From positions 1 to 64,000 of the forward strand of contig NZ_MWIO01000046.1 in NCBI RefSeq assembly GCF_004799035.1: 64,000 nt of DNA, read 5' to 3'. Every line of letters starts with the position of its first letter. The stretch's first letter is position 1. A program made the translations under genes and the position numbers. This document shows positions 27,574 to 38,056 of this stretch, piece by piece. The stretch is from Rhodanobacter lindaniclasticus. GTDB lineage: Bacteria; Pseudomonadota; Gammaproteobacteria; Xanthomonadales; Rhodanobacteraceae. The notes beneath the pieces are model-generated. The model was given only the letters and a program-made list of their open reading frames with translations, searched no databases and had not been told where the DNA came from.

Positions 27574-29228
27574 GCGCGGGCGCCACGCCCTCGAAGGTCG
27601 GCCGCTACCGCATCGAGGGCGTCCTCGGCGAAGGCGCGATGGCGGTGGTCTATGCCGGCTTCGATCCGGACATCGAGCGCAAGGTGGCGATCAAATGCCT
27701 GCACCAGCAGATCGCCGCCGACCCCGCCTACCGCAGCCGGTTCCTGATCGAGGCCCGCGCCGCGGGCCACCTGACCCATCCGCACATCGTCACCATCTTC
27801 GACGTCGGCGAGACCGACGATGGCCGCTCGTACATCGCGATGGAGCGGCTGCCGGGCGAGACGCTTGCCGGCAAGGTCAGCCGCGAGGGATTTCCGCCGC
27901 TGGCGGCGATCATCGACCTGATCGGGCAGCTCGCCGCCGCGCTGGATTACGCGCATGCCCGCGGCGTGCTGCACCACGACATCAAGCCCGAGAACATCAT
28001 GCTGGCCGATGGCTGGAGCTACGCCAAGATCAGCGATTTCGGCATTGCCGAACGCCGCGCCTCGCCCCGCGATGCGCTGCGGCGACCGGCGGAAATCGGC
28101 GGCACGCCGGCCTACATGGCGCCGGAGCGCCTGCGCGGCGAACGCAGCGATGCGCGCAGCGACCTGTTCTCGCTGGGCGTGGTGCTGTACTGGCTGCTCA
28201 CCGGCAAGTTGCCGTGGCCGGAGATCGGCAACGTGCAGCAGTTGATCCGCAAGCGGTTGCGTTCGCCACTGCCGGCAGTCCGGCCACGCGACCCGGCCAC
28301 GCCGTCGATGTTGATCAGCATCGCGCGCACCCTGCTGGCGCCGGCAGCGGAATCGCGTTACCAGCGCGGCGCGGAGATCATCGACGACCTGCGCCTGGCG
28401 GCACGCGAGTACGAACGCGAACGCGAGAAGCCGCTGGCCAAGCGCATCATTTCATTGCGGCTGCGCTGGGCCAGCAGCCTGGGCGCGATCCTGAGCCTGG
28501 TGCTGGTGCTGGGGCTGGCCGCGATCTATGCCAAGCAGCACGCCGCGGTGACCGGGCTGGCGCTGGATTTCGGCAGTTCGATGGGGCGCATGATCGCCGG
28601 TGAATCCGCCGAGAACCTGCTGCTCGGCGATCACGCGGCCACGCGCGCGCTGGTGACGGACATCTCGCGCAACCGGCAGATCCACTACCTGGCAATCGCC
28701 GATCGCAGCGGGGAGATCATCGCCAGCACGCAGCAGGACGAAATCGGTCGCAAGCTGCTCGCCGCGCAAGGGCAAGGCGACATGCTGCTGTTCGACGTGC
28801 CGATCCTCTACCAGACGAAGACGATCGGCGAGCTGCGCCTGGGTATCAGCAACGCGGAGCTTCGCGCGGCGCAGAAGACCACGCTGGGGGTGATCGCCCT
28901 CGTGCTGGCACTGACCCTGGCGGCCGTGGTCGGCGCCGCGTATTGGCTGTTCCGCCGGCCGCTGATGATGCTGAACCTGCTCGGCGACGCCCTGCTGCGG
29001 GTGGCCCGCGGCGACTTCGCCCATCGCATCCGGCTGGCACGCCGCGACGAGTTCGGGCGCCTGTTCGCCACCTTCAACCTGATGAACAGCACCTTGCAGA
29101 CCCGCCAGCGCCGCGCCACCGAATCCGCACCAGCGGTCGGCGAGGAAGACGTCACCCGCCCGACGCACATCATGTCGACGGTAGCGGCCGAGGACACCTT
29201 GACGCCCGCTCCGGTCACGCCACCGTAG
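27570..29228 (+). CDS. serine/threonine protein kinase with two TM helices, extracytoplasmic sensor and HAMP
   Basis: This 552-aa Hanks-type kinase starts at GTG 27570 overlapping the FHA gene. Kinase motifs are VLGEGAMAVVYAG, VAIKCL (Lys42), HHDIKPENIML (Asp137), ISDFGIAE (Asp156) and GGTPAYMAPERL. The catalytic loop reads HHD rather than HRD, a non-RD variant. After the kinase (to about 285) come TM1 (about 297-315), a sensor of about 125 residues including HYLAIADRSGEIIAS, TM2 (about 440-460), and a HAMP domain (FRRPLMMLNLLGDALLRVAR) with a short tail. A cytoplasmic kinase followed by sensor and HAMP differs from PASTA kinases. The TAG stop is the head of a GTAG palindrome. Confidence 0.93.
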   Translation: MSAGATPSKVGRYRIEGVLGEGAMAVVYAGFDPDIERKVAIKCLHQQIAADPAYRSRFLIEARAAGHLTHPHIVTIFDVGETDDGRSYIAMERLPGETLAGKVSREGFPPLAAIIDLIGQLAAALDYAHARGVLHHDIKPENIMLADGWSYAKISDFGIAERRASPRDALRRPAEIGGTPAYMAPERLRGERSDARSDLFSLGVVLYWLLTGKLPWPEIGNVQQLIRKRLRSPLPAVRPRDPATPSMLISIARTLLAPAAESRYQRGAEIIDDLRLAAREYEREREKPLAKRIISLRLRWASSLGAILSLVLVLGLAAIYAKQHAAVTGLALDFGSSMGRMIAGESAENLLLGDHAATRALVTDISRNRQIHYLAIADRSGEIIASTQQDEIGRKLLAAQGQGDMLLFDVPILYQTKTIGELRLGISNAELRAAQKTTLGVIALVLALTLAAVVGAAYWLFRRPLMMLNLLGDALLRVARGDFAHRIRLARRDEFGRLFATFNLMNSTLQTRQRRATESAPAVGEEDVTRPTHIMSTVAAEDTLTPAPVTPP

Positions 29229-29324
29229 GAGCCCGCTCGCGGGCGATGCTCTTGCTCTCGCGAATCCCGAATCCCGAATCCCGAATCCCGGCTCAAGAGC
29301 ATCGCCCGCGAGCGGGCTCCTGCG
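29225..29324. repeat. GTAG-type palindrome, 30-bp arms, with heptamer repeats in the loop
   Basis: The left arm 29225-29254 and right arm 29295-29324 match at 29 of 30 positions, built on GAGCCCGCTCGCGGGCGATG. The loop holds four tandem copies of CGAATCC-like heptamers. The kinase stop TAG (29226-29228) is the GTAG head. It separates the convergent kinase and LysM genes and could act as a two-way hairpin. Confidence 0.85.
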
Positions 29325-29333
29325 GGATGGGGT

Positions 29334-30242
29334 TCAGTACTGCTTTAGTCGCTGCTTGAGTTCGAGCGCACGCGCCCGGTAGGCGACCGCCGGCTCGTAA
29401 TCCGGCGCGATCGCCAGCACGCGGTTCCACAAGGCGATGGCCTTGTCCAGCTGCTGGTCGCGGTACAGCACCACGGCCCGCTCGTGGTAGGAATCCAGCA
29501 GGCGGCTGCGCAGGCTCGCCGCCTCGGCGCCGGTCGGCCTCAGCCGCGGATCGACCTTCAATGCCTCGTCCATGCGGGCAAGCGCCTGCTGTCCCTGGCC
29601 GTGGTCGAGCAGGGAGACGCTCTCGTCCTGCAGCCGGCGCGCCTTGGCCACCGCCGATTCCGCGACCAGTGCCGGATCGGCGGATGGTACATCGGTCGCC
29701 ACCACTTCGACCGCCGGCGAAGCGCCCCGTGCCGACAGCGGGATGCGCAGCGTCTGGCCGGTGCGCAGCAACGAGGGGTTGGTCGCGTGGTTGTAACGGG
29801 CCAGGATCAGAAAGAGATTGGCGTCGCCCAGATAGCGATCGGCCAGCGTGCTGTAGGACTCGCCCGACTGCACGACATGCGCGCGCGAGCGGCTGCCGAG
29901 CCACCGCTGCGGATCGGCGGTGAGCTGGCGCAACATGCCCTGGGCGGCCCGGTCGCCGGGATGCTGCTGCAGGTATTGCCGCAGCGCCTGTTCGCCCTCG
30001 GCGTAGTGGCCGGGCAGAAGTTGCCGCTCGATGATCGTCGCCAGCGAGGAACCCGGAGGCGGCACGGCCGCTCCAGTCGATGCCGCGGATACCGGCGTGG
30101 CCACCGGCGTGACCACGACCGAGGAATAGCCGCGCAGCGAACCGCAACCGGCGAGGCCCGCGGCCAGCACGGCAGCGACCAGTGTCGTCGACCAGCCGCG
30201 GCAGCGGTGCCGTGTCGTGATCATGCGTTGCGGAAAGTCCAT
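29334..30242 (-). CDS. LysM-domain lipoprotein with TPR-like tail
   Basis: This protein of about 302 aa has a lipoprotein signal TLVAAVLAAGLAGC, then a short TPR-like helix pair (YAEGEQALRQYLQQHPGDRA). Next is one LysM domain (HVVQSGESYSTLADRYLGDA ... LLRTGQTLRIP) for peptidoglycan binding, and C-terminal TPR helices (ERAVVLYRDQQLDKAIALWN). It is convergent with the FHA-kinase pair, which suggests a cell-envelope role tied to that signalling unit. ATG 30242 is used, while ATG 30224 (MITTRH) would also leave a full signal. Confidence 0.88.
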   Translation of the reverse strand: MDFPQRMITTRHRCRGWSTTLVAAVLAAGLAGCGSLRGYSSVVVTPVATPVSAASTGAAVPPPGSSLATIIERQLLPGHYAEGEQALRQYLQQHPGDRAAQGMLRQLTADPQRWLGSRSRAHVVQSGESYSTLADRYLGDANLFLILARYNHATNPSLLRTGQTLRIPLSARGASPAVEVVATDVPSADPALVAESAVAKARRLQDESVSLLDHGQGQQALARMDEALKVDPRLRPTGAEAASLRSRLLDSYHERAVVLYRDQQLDKAIALWNRVLAIAPDYEPAVAYRARALELKQRLKQY

Positions 30243-30567
30243 GCCCGATGATCCGTCAGATCATGGCGTGCAGGGTAGCCGGGGCGACGGCGACGCACGG
30301 CATGGCGCCCCGGTGCAAGCGCCACGGGTGGCAAGGCATGGAACTCGACATGTAAGAACTTCATCCGGCAGTCCCCCTTCGCAGCATCCGTCCCGGGGAC
30401 GAACCATACCGTCGGCGCTGGCAGTATAGCTGTGCCACCGTACGGGTTTGCGCGGGACCGCATCACCGGATCGGAACAAGGCAGGCCCGGACGATTCGAC
30501 CGGGCCTGCCTTGCGGGTACCGCTCCATGGGTACGGCAACGGGCCATCCCTGGCCCGCCTGGGGGAT
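30243..30567. other. 325-nt gap with a 13-bp perfect inverted repeat
   Basis: Arms at 30478-30490 and 30500-30512 (AAGGCAGGCCCGG and its complement) form a 13-bp stem with a 9-nt loop. It lies about 56 nt beyond the 3' end of the M4 peptidase gene and probably ends or stabilises its message, although no T-run follows on either strand. I see no other clear signal in the gap. Confidence 0.65.
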
Positions 30568-33229
<2,662 letters not shown>

Positions 33230-33787
33230 TCAGAGCATGCCGGTTTCCAGCTTCGCCTCGTCCGACATCATCGAGTGGTTCCACGGCGGGTCGAACACCA
33301 GGTCCACGTCAGCTTCGGTGATGGTGGGGATCATCTCCAGCTTGGTGCGCGCGTCGTCCACCAGGATGTCGCCCATGCCGCAGCCGGGCGCGGTGAGGGT
33401 GAGCTTGACGTAGACCTTGCGTTCGCCGGATTCGCCGTGTTCCATGCTCAGGTCGTAGACCAGCCCGAGATCGACCACGTTGACCGGGATCTCCGGGTCG
33501 AACACGGTGCGCAGCTGGTCCCAGGCGAGCTTCTCCACGTCGGCGTCGGTCGCATCCGGCGGCACCTCGATCGGGATAGGCCGATCCTTGCCAAGCGCAT
33601 CGGCATCGTCGCCGGCCACGCGGAACAGGTTGCCCTCCACGTACACGGTGAAGCTGCCGCCGAGGGCCTGGGTGATGTAGCCGATCTGGCCCGCGGGCAA
33701 CGTCACCACCTCGCCCTGCGGCACCATCACCGCGCTGCAATCACGCACCAGGGTGACCGGTTCGCTGCTCAGACTGAAACCACTCAT
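33230..33787 (-). CDS. sufT: putative Fe-S cluster assembly protein SufT
   Basis: This 185-aa protein has an N-terminal extension (RDCSAVMVPQGEVVTLPAGQ) and a C-terminal MIP18/DUF59 domain. That domain reads WDQLRTVFDPEIPVNVVDLG followed by LTAPGCGMGDILVDDARTKL, with the conserved PGCGM Cys. SufT proteins help mature Fe-S proteins. Here it stands alone without sufBCDSE. Length matches the family. Confidence 0.95.
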   Translation of the reverse strand: MSGFSLSSEPVTLVRDCSAVMVPQGEVVTLPAGQIGYITQALGGSFTVYVEGNLFRVAGDDADALGKDRPIPIEVPPDATDADVEKLAWDQLRTVFDPEIPVNVVDLGLVYDLSMEHGESGERKVYVKLTLTAPGCGMGDILVDDARTKLEMIPTITEADVDLVFDPPWNHSMMSDEAKLETGML

Positions 33788-34000
33788 GCCGACGACTTTC
33801 CCGTATCCACAGGCGCGGCCACATGCCGTACCGAAGTGCCCATTATGCCGCCCGCGGCGCGCGGCCGCTTGTTCCAGATCAGCCCGGCGGGAGATGAGGC
33901 GACGTTTTGCCCGTCCGTCGCGGCGCGCAGCGCACGGTATGATGGCCGCTTTGCCGACGGATCAAGTGATGCATTGCACCCACCTGGCGGGGCACCACCG

Positions 34001-34435
34001 ATGAGGGCGAGCAGCATGCCTGCCCTGCTGTTTGCACTGTTCAGCGCCGCCATGCTGGGACTTGCCGCCGGCGCTGCGTGGATGGTGGCGGCGCTGTATT
34101 CGCGCCATCCCCTGCCCTGGCTGGCGGTACCGATCGGCGTCGCGCTGGCGTGGGTCATCCGCGCGGGCGTGCACCGGCCAGGCACCGGGGCGATGCTGCT
34201 GGCTGCCGGCGCCACCGGGCTGTCGGCGATCTACGTCAACCTGCTGATCGCCGGCGTGAAGGTCGCGGGCAGCATGGGGCTGGACCTGATCGAGGCGATG
34301 CGCACCGCCGGCCTCGGCATGCTGTGGCAGCTGGCGCGCATGGGCCTCACTCCCGCCGATATCGCGTGGACCGTGCTGGCCATGGCGCTGGCCGGATGGC
34401 TCGCCTCGCGCAGAAAGCGCGGCACACGCGCGTAG
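34001..34435 (+). CDS. small four-helix membrane protein of unknown function
   Basis: This 144-aa protein has about four hydrophobic helices (LLFALFSAAMLGLAAGAAWMV, WLAVPIGVALAWVIRAGV, AMLLAAGATGLSAIYVNLLIAGV, IAWTVLAMALAGWLA) and a basic C-terminus. I do not recognise a family. Start may be ATG 34001 or ATG 34016. The stop TAG at 34433-34435 is the head of a GTAG palindrome. Confidence 0.65.
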   Translation: MRASSMPALLFALFSAAMLGLAAGAAWMVAALYSRHPLPWLAVPIGVALAWVIRAGVHRPGTGAMLLAAGATGLSAIYVNLLIAGVKVAGSMGLDLIEAMRTAGLGMLWQLARMGLTPADIAWTVLAMALAGWLASRRKRGTRA

Positions 34436-34500
34436 GGCGGGCACCGCCCGCCGCCTTTCAATCCGTGAAGCAAAAGCCGGCGGGCCGTGCCCGCCCTACG
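34432..34500. repeat. GTAG-type paired palindrome, family 1, copy at a stop codon
   Basis: CGTAGGGCGGGCACCGCCCGCC at the left is mirrored by GGCGGGCCGTGCCCGCCCTACG at the right. The TAG at 34433-34435 ends the upstream membrane-protein gene. The element separates convergent genes. Confidence 0.85.
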
Positions 34501-34511
34501 GAGAGTCGGCT

Positions 34512-35969
34512 TCAGCCGTCGATCGCCTTCACCTCGTTGACCAGCTCGCCCACCGCGGCCTGGCCGTCGCCGTAGAGCATGCGGGTGTTGTCAGCGTAGA
34601 ACAGCGCGTTCTCGATGCCGGCGAAACCGGTACCCTTGCCGCGCTTGATCACGATTACCTGCTTCGCGTTCACCACATCGAGGATCGGCATGCCGTAGAT
34701 CGGCGAGGCCGGGTCGGTCTTGGCCACCGGATTGACCACGTCGTTGGCGCCGATCACCAGCGCCACGTCGGTGGCGGGGAATTCGGGGTTGATGTCGTCC
34801 ATGTCGGCGATCAGGTCGTACGGCACGCCGGCCTCGGCCAGCAGCACGTTCATGTGGCCGGGCATGCGGCCGGCCACCGGGTGGATCGCGAATTTCACCT
34901 TCACCCCGCGCTTGATCAGCAACTGGGCGAACTCCCACACCTTGTGCTGCGCCTGGGCCACGGCCAGGCCGTAGCCGGGCACGATCACCACGCGTTCGGC
35001 GTAGGCCATCATCACCGCCGCGTCGGCGGCATCGACCGGCTTCTGCGCGCCCTCGATCGCCTGCGCCTCGCCTCCGGCTGCGCCGAAGCTGCCGAACAGC
35101 ACATTGCCGATCGAGCGGTTCATCGCCTTGGCCATCAGCTGCGTGAGCAGGGTGCCGGCGGCGCCGACCACCATGCCGGCGATGATCATCGCCTCGTTGC
35201 CAAGCACGAAACCCTCGAACGACACCGCCAGGCCGGTGAACGCGTTGTACAGCGAGATCACCACCGGCATGTCGGCGCCGCCGATCGGCAGCGTCATCAT
35301 CAACCCGAAGGCCAGCGCCAGCGCAAAGAACGCCGCAATCAGCGCCGGGCTGGCATGACCGATCGCCAGCAGCACACCGACCACCACCGCCGCGGCGAGC
35401 AGCAACAGATTCACCGCGCGCTGGCCGGGGAACACGAAGCGCTTGTCCATCCAGCCCTGCAGCTTGGCGAAGGCGATCATCGAACCGGAGAAACTCACCG
35501 CACCGATCAGCGCACCGAGCACGCCCAGCGCCAGCTCGGTCGGCGACAGCGCCGGCGGCAGGCCGTTCACCGCCCAGGCTTCCGGCCGCAGCGGCGAGGT
35601 ATCCGGCACCGCATGCAGCAGCCCCGACGAACGCGCGTAACCGATCAGCTCCACCGCGCCGATCGCCGCCGCCGCGCCGCCGCCCATGCCGTTGTACAGC
35701 GCCACCATCTGCGGCATCGCGGTCATCGCCACGCGCCGACCGGTCCACCACGCGGCGCTGACGCCGATCAGCACTGCGGCAATGATCAGCCCGCGGTTGT
35801 GCATGTCCGGCAGGAAGAACGTGGCCAGCACCGCCAGCAGCATGCCGTAACCGGCCCACACGATGCCGCCGCGCGCGGTGCGCGGCGAGCTCATGCGTTT
35901 CAGGCCGAGGATGAACAGCAGCGCGGCGAGGAAGTAGCACGCCTTGATGATGGTGGGCAGCCAGCTCAT
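34512..35969 (-). CDS. pntB: NAD(P) transhydrogenase subunit beta
   Basis: This 485-aa subunit forms part of the proton channel and binds NADP(H) (domain III) in the proton-translocating transhydrogenase, which drives NADPH formation from NADH. The N-terminal half has about nine membrane helices. The C-terminal nucleotide fold shows VIVPGYGLAVAQAQHKVWEF, FAIHPVAGRMPGHMNVLLAE and VIGANDVVNPVAKTDPASPI. ATG 35969 overlaps the stop of the preceding small subunit (TGATG). Confidence 0.97.
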   Translation of the reverse strand: MSWLPTIIKACYFLAALLFILGLKRMSSPRTARGGIVWAGYGMLLAVLATFFLPDMHNRGLIIAAVLIGVSAAWWTGRRVAMTAMPQMVALYNGMGGGAAAAIGAVELIGYARSSGLLHAVPDTSPLRPEAWAVNGLPPALSPTELALGVLGALIGAVSFSGSMIAFAKLQGWMDKRFVFPGQRAVNLLLLAAAVVVGVLLAIGHASPALIAAFFALALAFGLMMTLPIGGADMPVVISLYNAFTGLAVSFEGFVLGNEAMIIAGMVVGAAGTLLTQLMAKAMNRSIGNVLFGSFGAAGGEAQAIEGAQKPVDAADAAVMMAYAERVVIVPGYGLAVAQAQHKVWEFAQLLIKRGVKVKFAIHPVAGRMPGHMNVLLAEAGVPYDLIADMDDINPEFPATDVALVIGANDVVNPVAKTDPASPIYGMPILDVVNAKQVIVIKRGKGTGFAGIENALFYADNTRMLYGDGQAAVGELVNEVKAIDG

Positions 35970-36274
35970 CACTTGGCCTCCTTGCCGGCACCAGGCTTGC
36001 TGGACTTGAACATCTCCAGCATCCGCTCGGTCACCACGTAGCCGCCGGCGGCGTTGCCGGCGCCCAGCAGCACACCGACGAAACCGATCGCGATCTCGAA
36101 CGGCGTGTTCGCGTGGCCTAGCGCGATCATCGCCCCGACCAGCACAATGCCGTGCACGAAGTTGGAGCCGGACATCAGCGGTGTGTGCAGGATCACCGGC
36201 ACTCGCGCGATGATTTCATAGCCGGTAAAGGCGGCCAGCATGAAGATGTACAGCGCCAGGAAACCGTCGATCAT
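35969..36274 (-). CDS. pntAB: NAD(P) transhydrogenase small alpha subunit (membrane part)
   Basis: This 101-aa protein corresponds to the membrane C-terminus of PntA in organisms where alpha is split. Helices are FLALYIFMLAAFTGYEII, GSNFVHGIVLVGAMIALGH and FEIAIGFVGVLLGAGNAAGG, with VPVILHTPLMSGSN as the conserved loop. It is coupled to pntB. The soluble alpha subunit is not adjacent: 1.8 kb with three opposite-strand genes lies between. Confidence 0.95.
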   Translation of the reverse strand: MIDGFLALYIFMLAAFTGYEIIARVPVILHTPLMSGSNFVHGIVLVGAMIALGHANTPFEIAIGFVGVLLGAGNAAGGYVVTERMLEMFKSSKPGAGKEAK

Positions 36275-36442
36275 GAGCCCATCCCCCGTGAGAGCCGCCC
36301 GCCAGGATGCATCCGAACCCGCATCATACGGGAAGCCCGGCGGGCGTCGAGGCCGGGGCGTCGATCGGTGCACGGCGCCGCGCGGCTCGCGCAGGCGGTC
36401 AACCCTGGCAGGCCTGCCGCGTTGAACAGGCAGGAACCACCG

Positions 36443-37087
36443 ATGGAGCCTGTCGATGACATCACCGATGGCGGCGGAGCGTCGGCCGTGAATGCCGCCG
36501 CCGGCATGCTCGAGGCCGACCTGCTCGCCGCAGGCGAGCTGGGCGATGCGCGCGCGATTCCGGCCACGCTGGATGCGTTCCTGGCCGACGTGGAACGCCG
36601 CGCGTTCCGCATGGCCGAGCTGCAGCTGCGCCACCGCGAGGACGCCATGGATGCGGTGCAGGACGCCATGCTGCGGCTGGTACGGCACTATCGCGACAAG
36701 CCGGCCGCGGAATGGGCGCCGCTGTTCTGGGGCATCCTGCGCCGGCGCGTCGTGGACCTGCAGCGCCGGCGCAAGGTGCGCTCGATCGTGGTCGGCTGGC
36801 TCGGCGGCGGGCATGACGACGACGGCGACGAGCTGCCCGTGTGGGAGCCGGCCGACCCGGGCAAGGACCCGCTGGGCCGGCTGCACGACGCCCAGTCGTA
36901 CGCGGACATGGCCGCCGCGGTACGGCAGTTGCCCAGGCGCCAGCGCGAGGCCTTCATCCTGCGCATGCTGGAAGGGCTGGACGTGGCGGAAACCGCGCGC
37001 GCCATGGGCTGCGGCGAAGGCAGCGTGAAAACCCATCTGTCGCGCGCCATGCATCAGCTGCGCGACCAACTGGAGGATTGGCGATGA
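36443..37087 (+). CDS. ECF-type RNA polymerase sigma factor
   Basis: This 214-aa sigma-70 family factor has region 2 with DVERRAFRMAELQLRHREDA and DAVQDAMLRLVRHYRD, then WAPLFWGILRRRVVDLQRRR. Region 4 has LPRRQREAFILRMLEGLDVA and GCGEGSVKTHLSRAMHQLRD. AGGA precedes ATG 36443. It overlaps the next gene (ATGA), a small TM protein of the kind that acts as its anti-sigma factor. The unit lies between two parts of the pnt locus on the opposite strand. Confidence 0.92.
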   Translation: MEPVDDITDGGGASAVNAAAGMLEADLLAAGELGDARAIPATLDAFLADVERRAFRMAELQLRHREDAMDAVQDAMLRLVRHYRDKPAAEWAPLFWGILRRRVVDLQRRRKVRSIVVGWLGGGHDDDGDELPVWEPADPGKDPLGRLHDAQSYADMAAAVRQLPRRQREAFILRMLEGLDVAETARAMGCGEGSVKTHLSRAMHQLRDQLEDWR

Positions 37088-37494
37088 ACTCGCCCGAGCA
37101 CGAGCATCAGCACGAACCCGTGGAACAGCGCCTCAAGCAGCGCACGCGCGAGCTGTGGCGCAAGGCCGCGCAACATCTTGACGCGAGCACGGCCGCGCGA
37201 CTGCGCGCCGCCCGCCGCGAAGCGCTGCAGTCGTCAACCGCACCGCATCGTCAGGCGGTGCGCTGGCTGATCCCCACCGGCGCGCTGGCGGCCATGGCGT
37301 TGGCGGTGATGATGGTGTGGCAGCCGCTGCCGCACGCGCCCGCGCCGCCGGTGAACCAGGCAGCCGGCACTGCCCCGCAGGACGCGGACAACGAGCTGCC
37401 GCCCGACGCCGAACAGGTCGACCCGGGCCTGTACCAGAATCTCGATTTCTACGCCTGGCTCGCCGCCAACGACCGGCAACCGACCTCACGCTGA
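37084..37494 (+). CDS. small single-TM protein, probable anti-sigma regulator (DUF3619-like)
   Basis: In this 136-aa protein a charged N-terminal cytoplasmic helix (RLKQRTRELWRKAAQHLDAS) precedes one TM helix (WLIPTGALAAMALAVMMVW) and an acidic periplasmic tail (NLDFYAWLAAND). It is coupled to the sigma factor by ATGA and followed by a DUF3106 gene. Topology and place suit an anti-sigma factor, but no zinc-binding HxxxCxxC motif is present, so the role is inferred. Confidence 0.78.
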   Translation: MNSPEHEHQHEPVEQRLKQRTRELWRKAAQHLDASTAARLRAARREALQSSTAPHRQAVRWLIPTGALAAMALAVMMVWQPLPHAPAPPVNQAAGTAPQDADNELPPDAEQVDPGLYQNLDFYAWLAANDRQPTSR

Positions 37495-37498
37495 ACCC

Positions 37499-38026
37499 AT
37501 GAACAAGCCGCTGCCTACCCTCTTGTCGCTGTTGCTCGCTGCCCTGCTCGGGGCCGTGGCCGCGCCACTGCGTGCGCAAACGCCCGCGCCGCCACCGGCG
37601 AGCGAGGAGACACCTGCACGCACCCCGTGGAGCGGCCTGGCACCAAACCAGCGCGAGATGCTGGCACCACTGAAGGACGAATGGGATCAGCTGTCGCCAC
37701 GCAGGCAGGCGCACCTGCTGCACCGGACTCGATACTGGACCACGCTGCCGCCCGAGCGTCGCGAGGAAATCCGCCAGCGCATCATCCAATGGCAGCAGAT
37801 GACGCCGGAGCAACGCCGTCAGGTACGCGCCAACGAACACCGGTTCCGCGAGATGTCGCCGGCAGAACGCCAGCGCTTGCACCGCAGCTTCGAGCGCTTC
37901 CAGAGCCTGCCCCCGGCGCAGCGCGAGCAGCTGAAACGCGAATGGCGTCAAATGTCGCCCGAGCAGCGACAGCAGCGAATCCAGCAGCGCGACCGCGACG
38001 GCAGCACCGGGCATCCGCCCCGGTAA
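37499..38026 (+). CDS. DUF3106 exported protein
   Basis: This 175-aa protein has a signal peptide (LLSLLLAALLGAVAAPLRA) followed by repeated WxxLxPxxR-type segments: WSGLAPNQREML, WDQLSPRRQAHLL, WTTLPPERREEI, WQQMTPEQRRQV and others. This short tandem motif defines DUF3106. The mature part is Arg/Gln-rich and predicted helical. It follows the sigma and anti-sigma genes, the same trio seen in related genera, and may be an envelope-stress or Spy-like periplasmic protein, which is inference. Confidence 0.88.
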   Translation: MNKPLPTLLSLLLAALLGAVAAPLRAQTPAPPPASEETPARTPWSGLAPNQREMLAPLKDEWDQLSPRRQAHLLHRTRYWTTLPPERREEIRQRIIQWQQMTPEQRRQVRANEHRFREMSPAERQRLHRSFERFQSLPPAQREQLKREWRQMSPEQRQQRIQQRDRDGSTGHPPR

Positions 38027-38056
38027 CTCAAGCAGGGTCGCGGATGACCGCGGCCA

